From Neptuniibacter sp048548695 (lineage in GTDB: Bacteria; Pseudomonadota; Gammaproteobacteria; Pseudomonadales; Balneatricaceae): a DNA stretch of 64,000 bases. The notes beneath the pieces were generated by a model. The model saw only the letters and a program-made list of their open reading frames with translations, made no database searches and had not been told where the DNA came from. Below, in pieces: positions 24,308-33,212 of this stretch. Made by a program: the position numbers and the translations under genes. Position 1 is the first letter of the stretch. Every line of letters starts with the position of its first letter. The DNA lies in assembly GCF_048548695.1 (NCBI RefSeq), contig NZ_JBLYIF010000006.1; one strand, written 5' to 3'.

Positions 24308-27166
24308 TTAGCTTTGCTCTGCTGTCGAGAGGAGCACCTGTTGGCCGGAATTGGCTTCGATACACCGATGCAGTAGATACACAATACCTTGGTAATCCAA
24401 ACCGCTGTGGTGTGTCAGGCCTATTTCACAGGTACGGCTTGAAGAATACCCCGCATCGCAATGCTGTACCGAGGATTTTAACGTGCGCAGGGCTGAAGCA
24501 TTCAGTTCCGGAGTGCTAAAGCCTTTATCGCCGGCAAAGCCGCAGCAGGTAATCTGATCTGGAATGACCACCTTTTGGGCGCAGTGGCGGGCAATGCGCT
24601 CGAGTGTTGTCGCATGACCCATGCGGGTAGAACTGCAGGTGATATGAATAGCTACGGTTTCTGGCAGTGCTTTAAGTGTTAGCTTGGGTAATACGAACTG
24701 ATCAATAAAATCGACCGAATCAAAGATATGAAACTGGCTTGCCAGCTGCTGTTGCAAGCGCAAGCTGCAGGGACTGGTATCGGAGTAGACGGGAATCTTG
24801 CCGCCTTCTGTATAAGCCAATAATAGGTCTTCTGTTTCCTGGCTTTTCTTGTTGGCTGCGCTAAACATGCCTTTGGACTGGAACGGCATGCCGCAACACT
24901 GACTTTCCAGTGGGCTTGGAATAATAACTTCAAAGCCTGCCTGCTGAAGAATAGCGATGGTGACCTCGGCAAGTGATGCCTGCTCCTTGCTGCCTCTTGC
25001 CGGACCCATGGTGCGGCTTGCGCAGCTAGGTAGGTAAACCACGCGAGGCTTCTCTGCTTCTGAGTTTGCGTTGATTTGAGGTAGTTTTTTGGCCGCTGTT
25101 GGCATGGCGGGCGTCCATTGTTGTAGACGATTGCCGCTTATGCGTCGCAGGCTATGGGTCAGGCCGGACATGATACGGCGTCCCAATAACCTGTGACTAA
25201 GATCAGCTATGCGGAATAGAAAACGGCTGGTACGAGTGACACCGGCATAGTGGCTGGCCAGCCAGTCGGCGAGTCCTGTCATGTTTTGATTATCTTGACT
25301 GCGAATATTGCGGGTCAGGTCGCCAGTGTTAATACCAACAGGGCAGGTGGTAGAGCACAGCCCGCAGGCGGCGCAGGTTTCATCGCCCTGGTACTTATAT
25401 TCTTTGCGCAGCAGTGCAAGTTGCTGTGGGTTGTTGCCGGTGTGTTCCAAACGCGAAATTTCACGCCAGAGTACAATTCGTTGCCGTGGGGTAAGCGTGA
25501 TATCTCTTGAGGGGCAGGTCGGCTCGCAAAACCCACATTCAATACATTTGTCTACCAATGGGTCAGCTGCGGGCATCGGTTTCAGGTTTTTCAGGTGCAC
25601 CTGATTGTCACGGTTGAGTATGACGCCCGGACTTAGAATGTTATTTGGATCAAACAACGCTTTCAGCTGCCACATCAATTCATAGGCATCACTGCCCCAT
25701 TCCAGCTCAACATAGGGTGCCATGTTACGTCCTGTGCCGTGCTCAGCTTTCAGGGAGCCGTTGTAGCGACCCACGACCAGTGCAGCGACATCATCCATCA
25801 GCCCCTGATAACGATCGATTTCGGCTTGGGTGTCAAATGCCTGGGTGAAAACAAAATGCAGGTTGCCCTCAAGCGCATGGCCAAAGATCAGGGCTTCGTC
25901 ATAGTGCCATTTACGAAACAGCTCCTGTAGTTCATGAACGGCTTTAGCTAACTGCTCAACGGGAAATGCCACGTCTTCAATAATGACAGTGGTGCCTGTG
26001 TCTCTTATGGCACCCACAGCGGGGAACAGGCCCTTGCGAACACCCCAATAGCGGGCATTAACTTCAGGGTCAGTGGAAAACTCAATCGGTTGCGAGGTAG
26101 TCAGTCCACTTAATGTATTGCAGATTTCGGCAACCTGATTTTCCAGTTGCGCTGCATTTGGGGCTCGGGTTTCTACTAGAATGGCTGCGGCATCATCAGG
26201 CAGTTGTTTCATAAAGCCGGGCATGCCAGGTTTGTCTTCTACCGCTCTCAGGCCGGCCCGGTCGATCAATTCCACGGCCGCTACGGGTGTTGTCTTTAAT
26301 AAACTGACGGCTTCGCAGCTGGTGTGTACTTTATCAAAAAAGATCAGAGCAGAGGCCTTATGTGGATGTTCATCCACCGTGTTGTAAGTAATGCTGGAGA
26401 TGAATCCAAGGGTGCCTTCAGAGCCAATCATCAGGTGTTGCAGAATGTCGATTGGATCCTGGTAATCGATTAGGGCGTTCAAGGCATAACCGGTGGTATT
26501 TTTAAGGCGGTATTTGTGTTCGATTTTTTGCCGCAATTCGGTGTTGTCGCAGGTGTTCTCTGCTAATGACAACAGTCCTTGTAGCAGCTTCGCATGGGAC
26601 TTTTTAAACGCGGTAATGCTTGCCAGGTCAGCGGTGTCCAGTACCGTACCGTCGGCTAAAACTACACGCATATTACGCAGGGTTCGGTAGCTGTTCTGCG
26701 CCGTACCACAGCACATTCCGCTGGCGTTATTGGCGGCAATACCACCAATTTTGGCGGTGTTTATCGATGCCGGGTCGGGGCCGATTTTTTTATTAAAGGG
26801 GGCCAGGTATTTGTTGGCATGCGCACCAATTACACCGGGTTGTAGAGTGATGCTGTTGGCGTCTGATGCAATGCTGTGGCCTTTCCAGCCATCTCCTAGT
26901 TGGATCAGGACTGAGTCGGTAATCGCCTGTCCGGATAAGCTGGTGCCTGCGGCTCGAAAGGTAACCGGTATCTGATAGTACTGAGCTGCCTGCAGTATTT
27001 GAATAATTTCAGGTTCAGATTCAATGCGTACTACTATCTTGGGGATTAATCTGTAAAAGCTGGCATCTGTTCCATAGGCCAGTGTGTGCAGAGGGTCAGT
27101 GAAAATTCGCTGCTCAGGGATAAATGCTTGTATTGAAGTCAGAAAGTGCGCGTGACTGGTGTTCAT
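24308..27166 (-). CDS. FAD-binding and Fe-S-binding oxidoreductase, D-lactate dehydrogenase type
   Basis: 952 residues. In order: FAD-binding type 4 domain (residues ~35-230, with FRAAGTSLSGQ and GGIAANNASGMCCG), FAD-oxidase C-terminal domain (~260-500, with the metal/active-site EHGTGRNMAPYVE), two 4Fe-4S motifs (CIECGFCEPTCP; CAACGLCSTTCP), and two CCG modules (SQCCGMPFQSKG, TCCGFAGDKG). This is the layout of D-lactate dehydrogenase Dld-II/LldE and of YdiJ. The ATG at 27166 has TTTGAGA upstream; an in-frame ATG 20 codons earlier is less likely. A promoter and a PdhR-type palindrome lie upstream, and pdhR is divergent, which favours D-lactate over other 2-hydroxyacids. Electrons probably go to quinone. 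Confidence 0.88.
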   Translation of the reverse strand: MNTSHAHFLTSIQAFIPEQRIFTDPLHTLAYGTDASFYRLIPKIVVRIESEPEIIQILQAAQYYQIPVTFRAAGTSLSGQAITDSVLIQLGDGWKGHSIASDANSITLQPGVIGAHANKYLAPFNKKIGPDPASINTAKIGGIAANNASGMCCGTAQNSYRTLRNMRVVLADGTVLDTADLASITAFKKSHAKLLQGLLSLAENTCDNTELRQKIEHKYRLKNTTGYALNALIDYQDPIDILQHLMIGSEGTLGFISSITYNTVDEHPHKASALIFFDKVHTSCEAVSLLKTTPVAAVELIDRAGLRAVEDKPGMPGFMKQLPDDAAAILVETRAPNAAQLENQVAEICNTLSGLTTSQPIEFSTDPEVNARYWGVRKGLFPAVGAIRDTGTTVIIEDVAFPVEQLAKAVHELQELFRKWHYDEALIFGHALEGNLHFVFTQAFDTQAEIDRYQGLMDDVAALVVGRYNGSLKAEHGTGRNMAPYVELEWGSDAYELMWQLKALFDPNNILSPGVILNRDNQVHLKNLKPMPAADPLVDKCIECGFCEPTCPSRDITLTPRQRIVLWREISRLEHTGNNPQQLALLRKEYKYQGDETCAACGLCSTTCPVGINTGDLTRNIRSQDNQNMTGLADWLASHYAGVTRTSRFLFRIADLSHRLLGRRIMSGLTHSLRRISGNRLQQWTPAMPTAAKKLPQINANSEAEKPRVVYLPSCASRTMGPARGSKEQASLAEVTIAILQQAGFEVIIPSPLESQCCGMPFQSKGMFSAANKKSQETEDLLLAYTEGGKIPVYSDTSPCSLRLQQQLASQFHIFDSVDFIDQFVLPKLTLKALPETVAIHITCSSTRMGHATTLERIARHCAQKVVIPDQITCCGFAGDKGFSTPELNASALRTLKSSVQHCDAGYSSSRTCEIGLTHHSGLDYQGIVYLLHRCIEANSGQQVLLSTAEQS

Positions 27167-27324
27167 TAATCTCAAAGGCCTCTGGTGTGTGCCCACGTCA
27201 ATTGGCTTTGGTACTGCCTGGAACAATACAGGCTGGTACTGTCGGCGGGTCGCATATGGAGTGTAGCGTGCCTGAACCTAAGTGCATCACTCTAGGCGCA
27301 AGGACAATAGTGGTAGTAATTTAA

Positions 27325-27341
27325 AACTGGTATTACCAATT
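27325..27341. promoter_or_regulatory. PdhR-type operator 1 (D-lactate dehydrogenase side)
   Basis: TGGTATTACCA is an 11-bp palindrome within AACTGGTATTACCAATT. It matches the FadR-subfamily GntR half-site pattern TGGT...ACCA and the E. coli PdhR consensus ATTGGTATGACCAAT. It lies just downstream of the proposed start of the minus-strand transcript, a repressing position. Confidence 0.75.
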
Positions 27342-27360
27342 TACCATCATGAATTAAGTT

Positions 27361-27389
27361 ACTGTATTTTTTTTGCTCAGTTCGGTCAA
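27361..27389 (-). promoter_or_regulatory. Candidate promoter of the D-lactate dehydrogenase operon
   Basis: Read on the minus strand, TTGACC, a 17-bp spacer and TACAGT. The predicted start (about 27354) places operator 1 at roughly +13 to +30. The leader would be about 190 nt. Confidence 0.5.
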
Positions 27390-27501
27390 TGCCTTTTTTG
27401 TCTCATGCTTTTTATGTCACTTTAATTTAATGCATCTTTTATTCATGCTTAAAAACTTCAATGTTATTTTGCCTTGATTAAAAGAGGGCTTTTTGCGCAT
27501 T

Positions 27502-27516
27502 ATTGGTATTACCAAT
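27502..27516. promoter_or_regulatory. PdhR-type operator 2 (pdhR promoter)
   Basis: ATTGGTATTACCAAT is a perfect palindrome, extended to 17 bp (27501-27517). It differs from the E. coli PdhR consensus at the central base only. It ends 19 bp before the pdhR ATG and overlaps a possible -10 (CATTAT at 27498-27503), which fits autoregulation. Confidence 0.85.
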
Positions 27517-27535
27517 ATATTGAGGGCGATTTTTA

Positions 27536-28303
27536 ATGACTTATAAGCGTGTGCGTCAGCAGAAATTATCGGATGTAATTGCGCAGCAGATTGAGGAGAT
27601 GGTGCTGGAGGGTGTGTTTATGCCTGGCGATCGGCTACCGGCTGAGCGCGAGTTGGCGGTGAGGTTTGAAGTGTCCCGACCGTCTATTCGAGAAGCCATT
27701 CAGAAGCTGGTGGCGAAAGGTTTGCTCGAAAGTCGTCAAGGCGGTGGCAACTTTGTGACTCATGATATTGGTAGCTCGCTATCGGATCCGTTACTTGATC
27801 TATTTCGACGTCATCCCGAGGCTCGCTATGACTTGTTAGAGTTTCGTCATGCGCTGGAAGGGGTTTCTGCTTACTATGCGGCTATGCGCGGAACCGCAGC
27901 AGACAAAGCAGCAATTCGTGACTGTTATGCTGAATTGCAGAAATGTCATGAGCAGAGTGAGATAGAGAAAGAGGTTGAGGCGGATGTGGCATTTCATCTT
28001 GCTATCGCATCAGCCACACACAACATGGTTTTATTACATATGATGCGTGCCCTGCTGAGTCTGCTTAGGGAGCATGTGTGGGATAACCTGAAGTATGTTT
28101 ACCCGCGCCAGGCGCATCGGGAAAAGATTCATGCTCAGCACAAACTGTTGATGGGTGCTATTCTCGAAGGGGAGCCTGAACGCGCACGGCAGGCGGCATA
28201 TGATCATCTGGCGTATGTTGAAGAAGCGCTCCTGGAAGGCGAAAGGGAAAATACCCGTTTGGAACGTGCCTTGCGGCGATCTAATTTACAAGCTGATCAT
28301 TAA
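27536..28303 (+). CDS. pdhR: GntR-family pyruvate-responsive regulator PdhR
   Basis: 255 residues (E. coli PdhR 254). N-terminal winged helix (RQQKLSDVIAQQIEEMVLEG, LPAERELAVRFEVSRPSIRE, RQGGGNFV) and an FCD effector domain (YDLLEFRHALEGVSAYYAA; His/Asp metal-site residues in the helices after). E. coli PdhR represses pdhR-aceEF-lpd until pyruvate binds. The same palindromes occur before this gene, before aceE and before the divergent D-lactate dehydrogenase, so control of all three is likely. LldR is the main alternative, but similarity and linkage to aceEF favour PdhR. GAGGG lies upstream of the ATG. Confidence 0.92.
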   Translation: MTYKRVRQQKLSDVIAQQIEEMVLEGVFMPGDRLPAERELAVRFEVSRPSIREAIQKLVAKGLLESRQGGGNFVTHDIGSSLSDPLLDLFRRHPEARYDLLEFRHALEGVSAYYAAMRGTAADKAAIRDCYAELQKCHEQSEIEKEVEADVAFHLAIASATHNMVLLHMMRALLSLLREHVWDNLKYVYPRQAHREKIHAQHKLLMGAILEGEPERARQAAYDHLAYVEEALLEGERENTRLERALRRSNLQADH

Positions 28304-28381
28304 TTGGTTTGTACTAAAACTACAAAATAAGACTATTTCCTTTCGTTATACCAAAGATATATCTGCTTGCTAGACCTTTAA

Positions 28382-28406
28382 TATAATTTTTTGTAGTATT
28401 ACTACA
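28382..28406 (+). promoter_or_regulatory. aceE -10 element with PdhR-like operator 3
   Basis: A perfect TATAAT (28382-28387) without a clear -35 is followed at once by TGTAGTATTACTACA (28392-28406), a perfect 15-bp palindrome sharing the GTATTAC core of operators 1 and 2 but with altered outer bases. The centre (28399) would be near +5, overlapping the transcription start, as expected for repression. Confidence 0.65.
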
Positions 28407-28518
28407 TTACAACTAAAAACATCTCGGGAACTGCTGATTTACGCCGGTTATGTCCACCGGTCAGACGGTTCTCAAAGGTTTGCCAAGGCCGCGTTAACTT
28501 CAGAGTGGAGATAGTAAA

Positions 28519-31176
28519 GTGCAAGATTTGATTGATGATATCGATCCGGTAGAAACCAGTGAGTGGTTGGATGCCCTGGAATCCGTAGCAAAAAATGAAG
28601 GCGATGATCGTGCGCGCTATCTGTTGAGTCAGTTGGGGCGTAAAGCATCAGACTTGGGCGTCGACAGTTGTGAAGCAATGTCGTCTCCATACCGCAACAC
28701 CATCAGTGTTAAAGATGAAGTGCGAATGCCGGGCGACTTGTTTATGGAGCGCCGTATTCGTTCATTTATTCGCTGGAATGCTATGGCAATGGTGATGCGG
28801 GCCAATGACAATGATGACGGCCTGGGTGGCCATATATCCTCATTTTCATCCTCAGCAACACTCTATGATATTGGTTTTAATTACTTCTTTCGCGGTAATG
28901 AGGGTGAGCAGGATGCGGATATGGTGTTCTTTCAGGGTCATATCTCCCCTGGGATTTATGCCCGTGCCTACCTTGAAGGCCGCTTGACTGAAGAGCAGTT
29001 GGATAATTTCCGTCGTGAAGTCGATGGTAATGGTCTGTCTTCTTATCCGCACCCCTGGTTGATGCCTGATTTTTGGCAATTTCCAACCGTGTCCATGGGT
29101 CTGGGGCCGATTCAGGCCATCTATCAGGCGCATGTCATGCGCTACCTTTCCGCACGCAGCCTGATTAATCGTGGGGACCGTAAAGTCTGGTGCTTTATCG
29201 GCGATGGTGAGTGTGATGAGCCGGAAACTCTGGGTGCTGTCTCTCTGGCGGGTCGCGAGCAGCTTGAAAATCTGATCTTTGTGATTAACTGTAACCTACA
29301 GCGTCTGGATGGTCCTGTTCGTGGTAACGGTAAGATCGTGCAGGAGCTGGAAGGCATGTTCCGTGGTGCCGGCTGGAATGTCATTAAATGCCTATGGGGT
29401 CGCCATTGGGATCCGCTGTTCGAGCGTGACGAAAAAGGTTTGTTGCAGAAACGCATGGATGAAGTCTGTGATGGTGAATTGCAGAACTATAAAGCCAACG
29501 GCGGTGCTTACACTCGCGAACACTTCTTCGGTAAATATCCTGAGCTGCTCGAGATGGTCAAGGATATGAGTGATACCGAAATCATGAACCTCAATCGAGG
29601 TGGTCATGACCCTTATAAAGTCTATGCTGCTTACCATGAGGCGGTCACCCATAAAGGTCAGCCGACGGTGATTCTTGCTCAGACCGTAAAAGGTTACGGT
29701 ACTGGTAAGTCCGGCGAGGCAAAAAACGATACCCACTCGATGAAAAAAGTGGCTTTGGATGACCTGGTCGATTTTCGTGATCGTTTTAATATTCCTTTGC
29801 ATGATGACCAGTTAAAAGCGGTGCCATATTATCGTCCGACGCCAGACTCGCCGGAAATGAAGTATATGTTTGAACGGCGCGAAAAATTGGGCGGTTTTTA
29901 TCCGGTGCGCCGGACTGAATTTGAAAAGCTGGAAGTGCCAGGGCTGGATGATTTTGCTAGTCAGTTGAAAGACAGTGGCAAGCGTACCGCATCGACCCAG
30001 ATGGTGCTGAACCGGGTGATGAGCACCTTGGTAAAAGACAAAAATATGGGTGAGCGTGTGGTGCCCATTGTGCCCGATGAGGCGCGTACCTTTGGTATGG
30101 AAGGTATGTTTCGGCAGTTGGGTATTTATACCTCTGAAGGGCAGAAGTATGTGCCGCATGACTCTGATCAGATCATGTACTACAAAGAGTCTAAAACCGG
30201 CCAGATTCTGGAAGAGGGCATCAATGAATCGGGGGCGTTTTCTGCCTGGTTGGCAGCGGCAACGTCCTATGCCAACAATAACTGCACCATGGTGCCATTC
30301 TATATCTTCTACTCTATGTTCGGTTTCCAACGGGTAATGGACCTGACCTGGGCCGCGGGTGATATGCAGGCGCGGGGCTTCCTGATTGGTGCAACCTCAG
30401 GCCGAACTACGCTTAACGGTGAAGGTCTGCAGCACCAGGATGGCCACAGTCACCTGTTGGCGCAGATGATTCCAAATTGTATTACTTATGATCCGACTTA
30501 CGGTTATGAGCTGGCAGTGATAGTCCAGGATGGCCTGCGCCGGATGTATCAGGACCAGGAAAACTGCTTCTACTACATCACTACGATGAATGAGAATTAC
30601 CATCACCCGGAAATGCCTGCAGGTGCTGAAGAGGGCATCATCAAAGGTATGTATTTGCTGCGTGAAGGTAAGGCCGGTGACATGCGTGTCCAGTTGATGG
30701 GCTGCGGTACGATTCTGCGAGAAGTGGAGGCCGCTGCGGATCTGTTGCGGGACGAGTTTGGGGTAGAGGCCGATATATGGAGCACCACCTCTATTAACGA
30801 ACTGCGTCGTGATGCTCAGTCGGCAGAGCGTTGGAATATGCTGAACCCAGAGGCAGAACCGAAAAAAGCCTATATCACCACCTGCTTGGAAGATCGTCAG
30901 GGGCCGGTGATCGCTTCTACCGATTATGTTCGCCTGTATGCGGATCAGCTCCGTGAGTACATCCCGCACCGCTTCAAGGTACTGGGTACTGACGGTTTTG
31001 GCCGTTCTGATACTCGCGCTAAACTGCGCGGATTCTTTGAGGTGGACCGTTACTATGTAGTGGTTGCCGCCCTCAAGGCCCTCCAGGAAGAAGGCAAGTT
31101 AGAGGCTTCGGTTGTTGCCAAAGCCATGCAGAAGTTCAACCTGAATCCGGATAAACCGGCACCGTGGACTGTTTAA
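28519..31176 (+). CDS. aceE: Pyruvate dehydrogenase complex E1 component (homodimeric)
   Basis: 885 residues (E. coli 887). Thiamine diphosphate motif GDGECDEPETLGAV with FVINCNLQRLDGPV; the N-terminal E2-binding region and the C-terminal domain are complete. It decarboxylates pyruvate and transfers the acetyl group to lipoyl-E2. The start is GTG with GGAG eight bases before it; no ATG fits. aceF follows after 45 bp. Confidence 0.98.
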   Translation: MQDLIDDIDPVETSEWLDALESVAKNEGDDRARYLLSQLGRKASDLGVDSCEAMSSPYRNTISVKDEVRMPGDLFMERRIRSFIRWNAMAMVMRANDNDDGLGGHISSFSSSATLYDIGFNYFFRGNEGEQDADMVFFQGHISPGIYARAYLEGRLTEEQLDNFRREVDGNGLSSYPHPWLMPDFWQFPTVSMGLGPIQAIYQAHVMRYLSARSLINRGDRKVWCFIGDGECDEPETLGAVSLAGREQLENLIFVINCNLQRLDGPVRGNGKIVQELEGMFRGAGWNVIKCLWGRHWDPLFERDEKGLLQKRMDEVCDGELQNYKANGGAYTREHFFGKYPELLEMVKDMSDTEIMNLNRGGHDPYKVYAAYHEAVTHKGQPTVILAQTVKGYGTGKSGEAKNDTHSMKKVALDDLVDFRDRFNIPLHDDQLKAVPYYRPTPDSPEMKYMFERREKLGGFYPVRRTEFEKLEVPGLDDFASQLKDSGKRTASTQMVLNRVMSTLVKDKNMGERVVPIVPDEARTFGMEGMFRQLGIYTSEGQKYVPHDSDQIMYYKESKTGQILEEGINESGAFSAWLAAATSYANNNCTMVPFYIFYSMFGFQRVMDLTWAAGDMQARGFLIGATSGRTTLNGEGLQHQDGHSHLLAQMIPNCITYDPTYGYELAVIVQDGLRRMYQDQENCFYYITTMNENYHHPEMPAGAEEGIIKGMYLLREGKAGDMRVQLMGCGTILREVEAAADLLRDEFGVEADIWSTTSINELRRDAQSAERWNMLNPEAEPKKAYITTCLEDRQGPVIASTDYVRLYADQLREYIPHRFKVLGTDGFGRSDTRAKLRGFFEVDRYYVVVAALKALQEEGKLEASVVAKAMQKFNLNPDKPAPWTV

Positions 31177-31221
31177 GTCTGCGTTGGACTTCAACTGGCT
31201 AATGAATCTGGAGGATTGAAC

Positions 31222-33162
31222 GTGAGCATTATCACAATGAATATTCCTGACCTGTCCGGCGCAACTGATGTTGATGTTGTCGAGGTGTTGGTCAAAGACG
31301 GCGATACCGTAAACGAAGGCGATAGCCTGCTTGTATTGGAAACCGATAAAGCCTCTATGGAGGTGCCTGCAACAAAGGGCGGTACTGTGGTTTCCATGAA
31401 AATTAAAGAGGGTGACCAGGTCAATGAAGGTGATCTGATGCTGGAACTGGAAGCCGGTGCGGCATCGGCGCCAGCGGTAAGTGTTGCCCCTGAGCCTGTT
31501 CCCGCCGCGGCAGCGGCTGCACCTGCACCAGTGGCGGCGGCCCCTGCTGCTGGTGGCACTGAAAATGTGTTAATTCCTGATCTGTCTGGTGCGACTGATG
31601 TTGATGTTGTTGAGGTTCTGGTGAAGGACGGAGACAGTGTCAGCGAGGGGGACAGTCTTGTCGTGCTGGAAACCGATAAGGCTTCTATGGAAGTGCCTGC
31701 ACCGAAATCTGGTGTCGTTGCCTCGATGAAAATCAAGGAAGGTGCTCAAGTGAATGAAGGTGACTTGTTGCTGGAGCTTACCGTAGCGGGAGCTGCGGCA
31801 CCTGCAGCCGCTGAGTCTACATCCGCGTCAGCTGCAGTGCCGGCATCTGTAACGGCGGCTCCGGCAACTGGCGGGGGTAAGGCATCGGTGATGATTCCTG
31901 ACCTATCCGGTGCTGCTGACGTAGATGTGGTAGAAGTGCTGGTTAAAGAGGGAGATAGCGTTGCTGAAGGTGATGGCCTGATCGTGCTTGAGACAGACAA
32001 GGCCTCTATGGAGGTGCCAGCAACTCAGGCGGGCGTTATTGTCGCCATGAAAATCAAAGAAGGCGATACTGTAAACGAAGGTGACCTCCTGCTGGAGCTA
32101 GACGTTGCAGGTGGCGCTCCGGCTTCGACTGCACAGTCTCAGTCAGCTGCGCCTGCAGTTCCTGCACCAGCGCCTGCTGCAGCGACCCCTGCGAAAGCAC
32201 CTGCTGCGAGCAGTAAAGTTGATAGGGCAGCGCTGGAACAGAAAAACAAATCGGTACATGCCGGTCCTGCTGTTCGTGCAGTGGCGCGTGAATTTGGTGT
32301 CGACTTGGGTCTGGTGACTGGTACGGGCCCGCGTAACCGAATTTTGAAAGAAGATGTGCAGGCTTATGTTAAATCTACCCTGAAGACACTGAAGGACAAG
32401 CCGGCAGCTGCGGTGGCGTCCGGCAGCGGTATTCCGCCGATTCCTGAAGTAGATTTCAGTCAGTTCGGCGATGTCGAGCTGGAGAAAATGTCGAAGATTC
32501 ACAAGCTAACTCGCGACAATATGTCTCGTTGCTGGCTGAATATTCCACATGTCACTCAGTTTGACAAAGCCGATATTACTGAACTGGAAGCTTTCCGTAA
32601 GGAGATGAAGGATGAGGCTGCTAAATCAGGAGTGAAACTGACTCCGCTGCCATTCATGATTAAAGCTGCGGCACTGGCGCTGAAAAATCATCCTAAATTT
32701 AATGCTTCTCTGCATGCAGATGGTGAACATATTGTCTTTAAGAAATATGTGAATATTGGCTTGGCGGTGGATACGCCGAATGGTTTGATGGTGCCTGTGA
32801 TTAAGGATGCCGACCAGAAGAGTATTTACCAATTATCTCAGGAAGCCGTCGAGCTGGCGGGTAAAGCAAAAGACCGCAAGCTGAAGCCGAATGAGATGCA
32901 GGGTGCCTGCTTTACGATTTCCAGTCTGGGTGGCATCGGTGGTACCGGATTTACACCCATTGTTAATGCACCGGAAGTGGCAATTCTGGGTATTTCCAAA
33001 GCGGACATTGAGCCGCGTTGGAACGGAAAGGAGTTCGAACCGCGCCTGATGTTGCCGCTGTGTCTGTCCTATGATCATCGTGCCATTAATGGCAGTGATG
33101 CTGGGCGATTCCTGACTTACTTGAATGGCCTGTTGAGTGATATCCGTAGGCTTACGCTCTGA
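31222..33162 (+). CDS. aceF: Pyruvate dehydrogenase complex E2, dihydrolipoamide acetyltransferase, three lipoyl domains
   Basis: 646 residues. Three lipoyl domains begin at about residues 6, 115 and 222, each with ETDKASMEVPA holding the lipoylated Lys, joined by Ala/Pro-rich linkers. Next come the peripheral-subunit binding domain (~343-380, VHAGPAVRAVAREFG) and the acetyltransferase core (~420-646). The active-site motif is DHRAING, that is HxxxNG instead of HxxxDG; the Asn form is also known in Azotobacter and Pseudomonas E2p. The GTG at 31222 lies seven bases after GGAGG; an in-frame TTG at 31216 is too close. No lpd (E3) gene follows, unlike E. coli. Confidence 0.97.
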   Translation: MSIITMNIPDLSGATDVDVVEVLVKDGDTVNEGDSLLVLETDKASMEVPATKGGTVVSMKIKEGDQVNEGDLMLELEAGAASAPAVSVAPEPVPAAAAAAPAPVAAAPAAGGTENVLIPDLSGATDVDVVEVLVKDGDSVSEGDSLVVLETDKASMEVPAPKSGVVASMKIKEGAQVNEGDLLLELTVAGAAAPAAAESTSASAAVPASVTAAPATGGGKASVMIPDLSGAADVDVVEVLVKEGDSVAEGDGLIVLETDKASMEVPATQAGVIVAMKIKEGDTVNEGDLLLELDVAGGAPASTAQSQSAAPAVPAPAPAAATPAKAPAASSKVDRAALEQKNKSVHAGPAVRAVAREFGVDLGLVTGTGPRNRILKEDVQAYVKSTLKTLKDKPAAAVASGSGIPPIPEVDFSQFGDVELEKMSKIHKLTRDNMSRCWLNIPHVTQFDKADITELEAFRKEMKDEAAKSGVKLTPLPFMIKAAALALKNHPKFNASLHADGEHIVFKKYVNIGLAVDTPNGLMVPVIKDADQKSIYQLSQEAVELAGKAKDRKLKPNEMQGACFTISSLGGIGGTGFTPIVNAPEVAILGISKADIEPRWNGKEFEPRLMLPLCLSYDHRAINGSDAGRFLTYLNGLLSDIRRLTL

Positions 33163-33185
33163 CAAAATGGCTACAGCATAAATCC

Positions 33186-33212
33186 AGCGCCCCTTTTGGG
33201 GCGCTTTTTTTT
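33186..33212 (+). terminator. Terminator of aceEF
   Basis: AGCGCCCC (186-193) and GGGGCGCT (198-205) around TTTT, then eight T. The T run touches the stop codon of the convergent ugd-like gene. There is no matching T run on the minus strand. Confidence 0.93.

Larger units (their letters stand above)
27167..27535. other. Divergent regulatory region between the D-lactate dehydrogenase gene and pdhR
   Basis: This 369-bp gene-free stretch is AT-rich on its right side and holds the minus-strand promoter (27361-27389) and two PdhR-type operators (27325-27341, 27502-27516), listed separately. No further gene is visible. Confidence 0.8.

Noticed and set aside
31240..32110. Tandem DNA repeat as a mobile or satellite feature
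   Set aside because: The three near-repeats are the lipoyl domains of aceF with lysine motif ETDKASMEVP and need no other explanation.
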